The notes under the pieces were generated by a model that ran no database searches, was not told the DNA's origin, and saw only the letters and a program-made list of their open reading frames with translations. Both the position numbers and the translations under genes were made by a program. A stretch of 64,000 bases of DNA from Acarospora socialis (lineage: Eukaryota > Ascomycota > Lecanoromycetes > Acarosporales > Acarosporaceae). Shown piece after piece: positions 32,542-42,253 of the stretch. Location of the stretch: contig JAMYGW020000002.1 in NCBI GenBank assembly GCA_025617375.2, forward strand, positions 1,798,001-1,862,000. The letters run 5' to 3'. Every line of letters begins with the position of its first letter. The first letter of the stretch is position 1.

Positions 32542-32982
32542 ATTCAGCAAAGTACGAATTGCTTGGTCTCTGTGCTCTTAACAACTGGACAACCTAATGC
32601 ACTGAACCTCGCTCTTGTGAATGGGTTAATGCTATCCTTCGTCTTTGCCCCGAAGTCATTTTTGCCCGCCGGTGTAATCAGAGGCCTGATAGCTTGACAC
32701 CCTGACTCAAATGGACATACATGTCATGGTTTTTCTATGTGTTCTCGAAAGACCTGCACTTCACTGCCGGCGCAATGTTTTATTACTATCAGAGTTACGA
32801 CCCGCATAGCGAGACATAGCGAGGTATAGCGCCGACCCCTAGTTCGCCGACGTTTGCACTACGTTTACTTTGAATAATCTGGAGCCGTACAAAATCTTAG
32901 AGCATACCCTTATCGTTCTCGAGCACAATCTAACACTCTAAGTTCAGAAAGTGAGACAGAGCACGTCACAGTCCAGCCAACA
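32542..32982. other. Divergent promoter of COG8 and the UBE2O-like gene
   Basis: 440 bases. The words gcgagacatagcgaggtatagcg near 32,805-32,832 repeat a tagcgag unit. No TATA seen and no ORF. Confidence 0.4.
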
Positions 32983-35900
32983 ATGCCGGACGGCGGACCC
33001 GCTGCTAAACGGCGGAAAGCCGAGGACAATCCACGCACACCAACGCAATCAGTATGTGTTTCGGCACACATTAAACCTTTGTTGAACTGACAAAATACAT
33101 TATAGTTCTTTTCCGAGGACACCTGCGCAGTGAAGGGCAAACCCGACAAGGTTGGAGTGGTGGACGTAAGTCCAGCCACTTATAGATACCAATACGGGGA
33201 AAACATTTCTGACTGCAATAGCGGACATGGCGTGATGTATGCTCTTCTGAGATGAGGCGCCGTTGCAATGCTCCTTCAGCTGATTGCTGCACACAAGGTC
33301 GATTATTCCGGGACGATCAGCAGCGAATTCGACGAGTTGATGGAGGATCCGAGCATACCGAAAGACTTGCTAAAAGAGTTTCTTGCCTCCGGTGCTGTAA
33401 GGAGGTGCTTTTCCGGGGTTTGTTGAAGCTCAGGCTAACGAATGGCTTCTCTTCGACAGCCACCACGGGGCTATGTTCTTGTACGGTACATGGGTCCGAA
33501 ATATCGGAGCGCCCTCCTCCCCGTGTCATCCCTTGAACTCCTCGATCGGGCACTATGTTTCGGCGATGTCGTCAAAAGAAACTCGTCTGATGCTATGAGT
33601 GGTACGGTGGTGCACACGGAAGTCAGCTGCACGTTGCAACCTACTTTTAATGGAGAACGTCTTGAGAAGGCATTACGAGTGTTATATCCCGGTAACGAGG
33701 ACTCGATCAGCAGCCGCTCGTCCACATATGAAAATAGTGAGCTTCACAATATTCCGGGCAAGGATCTAAGGTTCGAAGAGGAATACCTAGAAGGCGACTT
33801 GATTGTATACAACAACTGGATTGGTGAAATCGAGTCAACGTTTGATGAAGTGACGATACGTCTCGCCAATGACACTGTCGTGACAGTAGAGGACCCTGCG
33901 GAGCTATTTGACGATACTGTACCCTGGCCAAATCGATCTGCTGCACCAGAACCGATTCCGGTTGATAGGTGCTATGTGGGTCAATCTGTGTCGACGAAGA
34001 AAGGCAACCTAAGACGCGGTCACTGGAGATTTGGTGCCTATGATCCATCGGTGGCCCCAAGAGGCTATGTTGTGGCAGTTCGGATCACACAAGTCGAAGT
34101 TCGCTGGATTACTCAGAATGTTCTCGCGTCGGGGGGTAAAGAGACTGTACCAGAGCCTCCTTTGGACCTTGAACTTGATGTTCTGGAGAGTGGCGATGTG
34201 TGCTTCTATAAGAAAGGTGGAATGCCAGCCTGCCTCTCGGATGGTCAGCCTCGGATAGGATCTGATGCAGGCTCCAGTATAGCCGTGGGTGAATTTGTTC
34301 GATTCAAGGACATTGATGGCGCAACGGCAAAATATGGTGGCCTGGAAACAACACAAACAGGTGTGCCTGAGGATATGCTCTACAAACTACCCAGAATAGC
34401 CACGCTTGGTTACGACATGAACATCTTCCAGGTTGTGCGCACGGTAACGTTGGTTTCTGTTCTGTGGCAGGACCTATCAGTGACCCACGAATTGAGCACG
34501 GATTTGCTACCATACCTCAACGTTGACGACCACGATGTTTGGCCTGGGGAGATTGTGGCCGTGAAAGAAAACGTCTTGACCGAGTCGGGTGCAAAAGCCG
34601 GACCCACTGATGGAGCAACACGACCTCAGAAGATAGGAGTTGTGCAATTTGTCGATGCACCGGAACGAATGGCACGTGTCCGGTGGTACAAAGATTCTGC
34701 CGTGGAGCTTGCTGGCGAAGGGAAGTCGATACTGATTCCAGGATCTCGCCTTGGCACCTTGTCAGATGAGACAGAGGACATATCCTTTTATGAAATTGAG
34801 GCTTATTCAGGGTTAACGAAGAGACGAGGCGATTTTGTACTTGTTGCACCTGAGCACCCGACGCGTCTGGATGACTATGGTGTTGAGATCACAAGAATCT
34901 CCCCCTCGATTGATCGATCAGCCTTGAACAACAGCCGCTCTCGTAGCATAGTAGATCAGGCCTCAGGAACCTCGACCGCAGATCGTCGAGTAGAAGTGGG
35001 ATTGTTTAGCTCTTGGCTTTCGAGATTCACCAGCCTTCATAACCCACCGGCACAAACAGCTACCTTGCGTCAAAACCACGATTCTAATCTTGGGGCCCCC
35101 AACGAATTCATTACAACACAGCCTCGTGGGCAAGTCGATGGTCAGCTGACTAACGGCGAAGTTGATAGTTCAGACCCACCGAGTCCGGTTGATTGGTTTG
35201 GAGAGATTGTCGACCTTGGCCTAGACGGTCTTCTCACAGTAAGACTTGGTGCATTGGAAGAAATCCGAGATATCCGAGTATCCCTTGAGCGCGTCGTTGT
35301 GGTGATTGGTGGCGATGACGATGACAATGATGACTCCGACGAGGATGATGAGGATGAATTCTGGGATGATGACGTCTCAGATGATACAGGAAGTAGCGGC
35401 TACGATCTGGGACAAACAATTGAGGAAACTTATGAATATGAAGGAGGGAAACGTCTTGATGCAGACGGTGGGGATGAAATGTGGACAACAGATGACGAGG
35501 ATGGTATGGACACCAGTTCTGAGGGAGACAACCCGAGTGCTCCGAAGTCGACGGACTCAGAAGAGTCAGCGCCAGAGAGTATTACAACTTCTCCGAAGAG
35601 CAATGAGCAACATGGGCCTAAGGCTACTGAGATGCCAAATGCAGTTGATGAACTCTCGGGTGTGGAGCAGACCATGCCAGACTATCCTCCTGGAGGATCC
35701 TCCCTTTCTGAAGCTCCAGCAAGCTTCGCTATCTTGGACACAGAACCCCCACAAGATCACCATTTCCTAAGCAAACCCATCGACTTAACCGCCAGCCGCA
35801 TCCGACGAATACAAAAAGAACACAAAATCCTGAACTCATCCCTACCCGACGGCATCTTCGTCCGAACATGGGAAGCCCGCCTCGACCTCCTCCGCGTTCT

Positions 35901-36579
35901 CATCATCGGCCCCGCCAAAACTCCTTACGAGCTCGCGCCCTTCGTCATGGACTTCCGCTTCGGCCCCTCCTTCCCCCTGTCGCCGCCAGACGCCCACTTC
36001 CACTCCTGGACAAACGGCATCGGCCGCATCAACCCGAACCTCTACGAAGACGGCAAGATCTGCCTCAGCCTCCTCGGCACGTGGCCCGCGGACGCCAAGA
36101 ACGAAGGCTGGTCGTCAAATCGCTCCAGCATGCTGCAGATCCTCGTCAGCCTGATGGGCCTGGTCCTCGTCAGAGAACCGTACTACAACGAGGCTGGCTT
36201 CGACGCTCTGGTCGGCACCGAAGAGTCTCGGGTCACGTCGGCGCAGTACTCGGAACGCGCGCTCGTCATGGCGAAGGGGTTTGTTAGGCATGCTTTGCTG
36301 CATCCGGTTGGTGGGTTTGAGGATGTGGTCGATTGGCTTTACCTTCCCGGTCAGGGGGAGCGGCCGCAGCTATTGAAGAGAATCTTGGAGGCGTCGAGGG
36401 AGATTGTGAGACGGAGTGAGGCGAAGGCTGACAAGAATGGTGAGGCGGTCGGTACTTCTGGGCTTGCCTCGTCCGAAGAAGTGACTAGCGTTAGCTTGGG
36501 CGCTCTCGTGCTGCTGCGGAAACATGTCGTGGCACTGGAGGAGTGTATGGCGAGAGCGGATCAGAGGAGTGTAGGATAA
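32983..36579 (+). CDS. UBE2O: UBE2O-like giant ubiquitin-conjugating enzyme (E2/E3 hybrid)
   Basis: Exons 32983-33051, 33106-33165, 33222-33236, 33298-33396 and 33460-36579 give 1120 residues. The third exon is a 15-nt microexon (RTWRD). Removing its flanking introns yields the family start FFSEDTCAVKGKPDKVGVVDRTWRDVDY, written here as FFSEDTCAVKGKPDK then VGVVDRTWRDVDY. Tandem SH3-like CR domains follow, with WIGEIEST, FGEIVDLGLDGLL and similar repeats. An Asp/Glu-rich run lies near residue 715. The UBC domain at about 875-1020 carries RINPNLYEDGKICLSLLGTW, with the catalytic Cys at 949. UBE2O in animals ubiquitinates orphan ribosomal proteins and other basic clients alone. The fungal role is inferred to be protein quality control. 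Intact. Confidence 0.93.
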
Positions 36580-37042
36580 TAGTTCGGTCGTGGCATACGA
36601 TAGCTGGAGATAAGGCCCTGTAGGTCGACGAATCGAAACGTTCACATAGCCTGGCGCTTCTGACCGTAGCACATTTGTTGCAGGGCGCTGATGGAGAAGT
36701 TACATTAAGTTCTAGGTCGTAAAACAAATCAATGCCACGTTCCCTACTCTAAACCACTCCGTTGCCTAGAAGAGGAAAACAGAATCTCAACATTAGATTG
36801 AACCAATTTATCCTTTCGAGGGCTTCAGACCAGGGCATCTGTACAATTCACGTTGGGTGGCTTCTCATATGAGTAACGTGCAGCAGTTGCCAACCATATA
36901 CGACCCGAAACTATAACCTCCATATTTACAGCTCCCCTTGTACGATATCTAAAAGTCATAAGACACGACACCCCTCGCAACCTCTAACCCCCACGCCTGT
37001 ACTCCAGCTCCAACACCACGCTCGGCCAACCCCAAACACCTT
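36580..37042. other. Convergent intergenic region
   Basis: 463 b between two 3' ends. No coding signal, tRNA or repeat. Confidence 0.4.
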
Positions 37043-38675
37043 TCAATAAACACTCCCCGTCAAACTCTTATCCGCCGCTTCCAAGCTCTCCAAACCTTCC
37101 CCGTCGTCCTCGTCCCCAGCATCAACATCACTCTGATCGCCCAACGCATCCGCCCTCGCGCCCGTTCCCATTCCTGACTCCCCAGCAGCAAAGTCACCAT
37201 TCAGCGCCCTTGCCATGCTCCGTTTAGGAGCGACCGGCGCTCCGGTAGCTTTGGCTTCAGCTTCGCTTTCTGGAGATCCGTTCCGACTTGTGGTGCCAGA
37301 TCGGGAGCCGCCGCCGTCGCGGCCTGCTTGGAGGATTGCGACTCGGTCTGGGGAGGTGAGTTTCTCAGGTAGGTGAGGGCTTGAGGGAATAGGTCTAGTG
37401 GATGGTGCCAAAGAGGATGAAGTGATGCTTTCTGATGGAGTTAGGGCGTATTTGGGTGGTCCGACGCGACCGCGCGGATCGTCTTCATCGGTGTCCTGCG
37501 GTGGATTCTCACTGTGCTGGATAGCAGCATCAGCAGAAGGTTGCTTGTTAAACCCTGGCTCGACCTGCTTCTTCGCCGGCGGAGAAGGAACGTCATCCCC
37601 GAACAACTCCGCCGTGTTCTGCCGTCGGGGTCGTTTCGTCAGATTGACAAGGCCATGATCACACCCATCCGGACACCCACCCCACCTCTTCCTGACTGGC
37701 ACCGGCGACGGCGGCGCCGCGGCCGCCGCACGCTCCTTGCGCAACTCCGACCACGTGCGCAGCTGGTTTTGCAGCATGTACTTGCCGTTATCGTCGTTCT
37801 TCTTCATGACGACGAACTCGCAGTGGTTGACGTTGCGCAGGTCCTCGAAGTACTCGACGCTGAAATGGTACCATTTCATGAGGAAGACGCGCGTCATGAG
37901 CCCGTGCGTCACCAGCACGCAGACGCTGGCGAAGTCGTCTTCGCCGAATGACCGCCACAGCGATTCGTTGAAGCCGCTGACGCGGTCGTAGGCGTCGGCG
38001 GCGGACTCGCCGTTGGGTATTCGGTAGAAGAAGTGGCCGTAGTCGGCCCGCTCTTGCCACATCCTTTCCATTTGCGTGGAGCAGGGCTGGAAGTTGCCGA
38101 AGTCTTGCTCGCGCAGGCGCGGCTCTTCGTAGACTTTGATAGTGTGGCGGGGAAAGGGAGACGGAGACGGGTCGTCGGAAGTTAGAGAGTTGAGGATACC
38201 TTCGGTGGTCTCGCGGGTTCGGCGGTAGGGACTGGTGAAGAAGTGGAGGGTGTCGTCGGGCCTTAGGAGGGAGCGGAGCTTGAGGCCGGCTTCTTCTGCC
38301 TTGATGGCGTGATTAGACCAGATGTTAGGGAGACAGGGCAGGCGTGCACTTAGTGTACCTGCTTCCACCCATCTGGGGTGAGCTTTACTCTGTGATCTGG
38401 TACGGTTTGGTGGATATCACGGTTTTCTGCGCGAGCAAAGGAAAATCAGCTTCTAGTTATCAGAACTGTACTTTTTATAGGTCCTGAGCACATGTTCTGG
38501 TACACTATGACCATCTCGACAGGAAAGTTTTTGAGATATAAAGCCAGTCCAAAAACAAACGTACTGTTGCCTTCCGACTGAGCATGTCGTATCAGGATAA
38601 TTAACTGATCAAGGTTAGCCTCCGCAGGAGTTTGAGATCCTTCGTAAAGTAAGAGGTTACCCTTGGTTTACCCAT
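37043..38675 (-). CDS. Histidine phosphatase (phosphoglycerate-mutase-like) family protein
   Basis: Exons 38675-38661, 38604-38565, 38426-38359 and 38299-37043 sum to 1380 nt, 459 residues. The first exon is 15 nt (MGKPR). The catalytic LIRHAQSEGN (residues 6-15) and KNRDIHQTVPDHRVKLTPDG are split over three exons. Then come FFTSPYRRTRETTEGIL, REQDFGNFQ, FYRIPNGESAADAYDRVSGF and VLVTHGLMTRVFLMKWY, the second catalytic His. This is the fungal phosphatase branch next to yeast YOR283W/Det1-type proteins. The last 230 residues are low-complexity, Pro/Ser- and charge-rich, and probably disordered. Substrate unknown. The large last exon alone gives a false start (MEAGTLSARL) that is really intron sequence. 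Confidence 0.88.
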
Positions 38676-39101
38676 GTTACCGAAGAACTGCAGGAACTGC
38701 GAATCAGAACGGTATACACGAAATCGGAGTATGGCTCCCAAGTCCGCTTCTGCAGCATGGTCGAATATATGGAGAAGGGGGGTCGAGGGTTGGTGGCGCG
38801 TACCTTATCGATAAGGCGATATTGACAGCGCTTATGGACCCTTTGGCTGACCGAACAGCTTCTGCGTAATACTACTTCCTCTTTGATAAAACACTTGAAT
38901 AGAACCTTGCACTTAACAGAAAAGACAATCCGTGTAACGATATTAGAAAGTCTGTGACTCCTCTACAGTATCTTGCACTCATCTCCCGAGTTTTCGGGAT
39001 CACAAATCTTCACCTCAACCGCATGTCCCCTGCGGAACCAAACTCCCCCAACACCCAAAAAGCCCTACCTTCTCCACCACTTCCAACCACACACCTCAAA
39101 A
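38676..39101. other. Divergent promoter region
   Basis: 426 bases between the phosphatase and PRKRIP1-like starts. No convincing motif; an in-frame but weak extension of the PRKRIP1-like frame runs through its right end. Confidence 0.4.
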
Positions 39102-39722
39102 ATGTCCGAACCAATCCCCGAATCGATCCCCACCTCCGCAGACCCACGCTCCAAACGCCCCACGAAACGCCGCGCCCTCACCCCCGTCACGGCGCAAGCC
39201 TCGCAAGTCGAAGCGCTATTCGCGAAGCCCGACCGCGAAATCCAAATCCCGACCTCGGACGCCCTCAACCGACCCCGCACGCTCGCGCCCCCGCCCGAGA
39301 TCGTCGCCAACGTGCAGGGCTCCAGCGCGGGGGCGGGGTCGGGCGAGTTCCACGTGTACAAGGCGTCGCGGCGGCGGGAGTACGAGCGGTTGCGGCTGAT
39401 GGACGAGGAGGTGCGGAAGGAGAAGGGGGATGAGGAGTTTGAGAGGAGGAAGGAGGAGTTGAGGAGGAGGGATGAGGCGAAGACGAGTAGGAATAAGGCG
39501 AGGAGGGAGAAGATGAAGGCGAGGAGGCAGAGGGGGAAGGGGGAGGATGGCGGGGAGGGGATGGAGGGGGTGGAGAAGGTGGAGTCTGGGATCAGTAAGG
39601 GCGTTAGGCCCCGGGATGGGCTGGGTACGGTGCCGAAGCTTGCGGACCAGGAGGGCGACGGGCATGTGGAGGCACCTGTGAGCAGCGAAGAGCTAGGCGT
39701 GATCATTCACGACGACGACTAG
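39102..39722 (+). CDS. PRKRIP1: PRKRIP1-like (DUF1168) spliceosome-associated protein
   Basis: A single exon of 206 residues from MSEPIPESIPTS, chosen because the frame upstream (from 38973) reads as leader. The core EFHVYKASRRREYERLRLMD is the DUF1168 hallmark, followed by a long Lys/Arg/Glu helix (EFERRKEELRRRDEAKTSRN, NKARREKMKARRQR). In human PRKRIP1 this helix binds double-stranded RNA and bridges parts of the catalytic spliceosome. The family is small and one copy per genome is usual. Codons end in C up to about 39,330 and in G after it. Confidence 0.9.
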   Translation: MSEPIPESIPTSADPRSKRPTKRRALTPVTAQASQVEALFAKPDREIQIPTSDALNRPRTLAPPPEIVANVQGSSAGAGSGEFHVYKASRRREYERLRLMDEEVRKEKGDEEFERRKEELRRRDEAKTSRNKARREKMKARRQRGKGEDGGEGMEGVEKVESGISKGVRPRDGLGTVPKLADQEGDGHVEAPVSSEELGVIIHDDD

Positions 39723-39959
39723 CGAGAGAAAGAGCCGTTTACATCACATATATTCAAGGTTGCTATGTGCTGGCTGGGGGCCTAGTGCGTCATTTTGGGA
39801 CGGAGAAGGGTGAATGACGCATTTGGCATTGCTTTCGTGGTACAAGGTACATACATTTTGTGATCCTCTATAACCACATATGGGGCAATGCTTATCGCTT
39901 CCCCCTCACAGATGGTCGCTTTGAGTACAAAATTGCTGGTACGAGACGTTACGCTCCTT

Positions 39960-41812
39960 CTAGTCGTCTCCGCCCCCGCCCATGTTGCCTCCAGCTTGCT
40001 TGGCGGACTTTGCGCTGCAGATATCATCGACTCTCAGTAGCAGACATGCAGACTATGCCAGCAATTTAGCGCGGTCCTTTGACGTTGTCTTTGTGAGAGG
40101 CTTACCTCAACCGCTGTTTTGATGCTCTGTAACTTCACTGCCTCGGGTTCCCAGACATTATACTCCTTCATATCGACTATACTCCCCTTGTCTCCGTCGA
40201 TGCCCCAGGTGCTTTGTCCCTCCGCGTGTTTGGCTCTCAACTGCGTCAGGACCGTGACAGGGCTACTTCCTGCATTTTGCACCAATGTTCTTGGAATGAC
40301 CTCCATGGCTTCTGCGACAGCTTTATACGGCCACTGTTGAACGCCCTCGATGGTCTTCGCCTTTTGCGCCAGCCGTACTGACACTGCCATTTCTGTAGCA
40401 CCACCGCCAGGAGATAGACGTGGGTGGAACATGACGTTTCGTGCAACCGACATGGCATCTTGCAGATTTCGCTCGATCTCGTTTAGGATGTCTTTGGATG
40501 GGCCTCTCAGCAATATCGTACAGGCCTTTGGTTTCTTGCATTTGGTGATAAAAGTAAAATACTCGTCACCGATCTTCTCTATCTCGAATAGGCCACAGTG
40601 GGTTCCAACATCAGATTCTTGAAGATCATCGACCCTGTTGACGATGGTGGCACCGGTAGCACGTGCTATTCGATTGTTGTCTGTTTTCCGGACGCGGCGA
40701 AGTGCTGTGACGTTGTGCTTAACCAGAAAATGCTGTGCGAGATCCGAGACACCTTTCTCCGTAATGACAAGGTCGGGCTTTACGGCTAGGATTGCATCGC
40801 ACATACGCTTAATCTGCTCTTCCTCAATTTGCAGGATTCTATTCCAGTCATCTTCCTTGCTGATCTCGATATTTGTCTGCGATTCTCCCTTCTTGTACTC
40901 CAGTGGACAGTCGAGTAGTACGATCCTAGGGTTTTGTATTCTCCGTCTCATCTTCGGATGTGTGATGTCCTTGTTCAGCATGACTCCATCCAGCACTCTG
41001 CTGTCCTCGATCTCGCCGCCAGGTATCTTTTCCACACGAGCGTATCTCTTGATATCGACCTCCTTCTTCCCACCCCCCACGTCGTGCGAGACTGTACGAA
41101 CGGCCTTCAGAGCAAGGTTGCACATCAGCTCCGACCATCGGGAGACGAACTTGGTACCAATGGAGGAGGATATCAGCTTGTACATGGCGTTGTCGTTGTT
41201 GATGTCAACAGGTAGGGAGATTTCTTCGATAATGGCGAGAGCATCGGCAAGGGCACGCTTGAAAGCAGAGATGATAACCACTGGATGTATGTTGCGCTCC
41301 AGCTGCGGAAGGGCCTGCGCAAGGATCTCACCAGCTGCAGCTGTCAGCCGCTCTGTCGAAGATGGAAGCCGTGATCTGCTATACCTAGAATGATAACCGT
41401 CGTCGTGCCATCACCTACTTCCTCGTCTTGCGTCCTGCTAAGCTCTATCATGCTCTTCGCGGCTGGGTGCGCAACCTCGATTTCTCTGAGGATGGCATGC
41501 CCGTCGTTCGTCAAGACTATGCCTCCCATAGGGTCCAGCAACATCTTCAGCATCGCCTTGGGACCCAGACACGATCTTATAATATCTGCCACGCTGAGAT
41601 TGTCAGTACAGAGAACCGACACAGCGTCCGCAGAATACCAGTCTTACGTCTTTGCGGCTGTGATATTTGAGAGCTGAGCTTTGCGGCCAACCTGCCTGTC
41701 ACCCGACTGCGTATCTATAGGACTGTTAGCAATTTCTAGAAAGTTTGGGCTACACAGTAAGGTGGAGTAAAAAGTCAGCGAACATACTCATCACTACGAC
41801 CGGAGCTTGCAT
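39960..41812 (-). CDS. CCT3: Chaperonin TRiC/CCT subunit gamma
   Basis: Exons 41812-41788, 41714-41648, 41593-41385, 41334-40106 and 40052-39960 sum to 1623 nt, 540 residues. It starts MQAPVVVMNTQSGDRQVGRK. The ATPase signatures are present: VADIIRSCLGPKAMLKMLLD, TNDGHAILREIEVAHPAAK and DEEVGDGTTTVIIL. The gamma-type C-terminus reads DDICSAKSAKQAGGNMGGGG. The last exon supplies the conserved SACLLLRVDDI. CCT folds actin, tubulin and WD40 proteins in the cytosol as a hetero-octameric double ring. Length and all motifs fit; intact. Confidence 0.96.
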
Positions 41813-42253
41813 CCTAGCGGCCGCTGGGCTTCTTGCCCTTCGTTTCCGGTTTAGTGATAGATAATAGCAGATGTTTGTCTTATGGAGCTATTGGAAGCTC
41901 CAGTTGCGGCGTGACTTGTGTAGAATTTTGGACTTCTGTGCCTAAGTTTTTGTATGCATATAGTTTCACCTGGCACCCTTCAAGGTCGCGTCGCGGTCCG
42001 CTACTTGGGTAATTTTCTAGAATTATCGACTAACTTAATGGGTACTAGTAAGCGCCAGCGAAAACTCCGTAACCGATAACGCCCTCCCGCGAAAAATATC
42101 ACACTTCAACTCTACGCCCTCATGGCCCGCCTCAATACAATCTTGCCCCCCCGCCCGGGCTCCCTCCCCCAACCCGCTCCTCCCTTACACTGCTGCCATG
42201 TCAGCCATCGTGAATCGATGACATGCTCTTGAGGTGCGAAATGGATTGCTTAC
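41813..42253. other. Intergenic: CCT3 promoter and 3' flank of the repeat-protein gene
   Basis: 441 bases. Contains a C-rich stretch (42,135-42,180) with no ORF of coding quality. Confidence 0.4.

Noticed and set aside
38299-38368. Phosphatase start at MEAGTLSARL
   Set aside because: This sequence is intron; the catalytic RHA motif lies in upstream exons that splice in phase.
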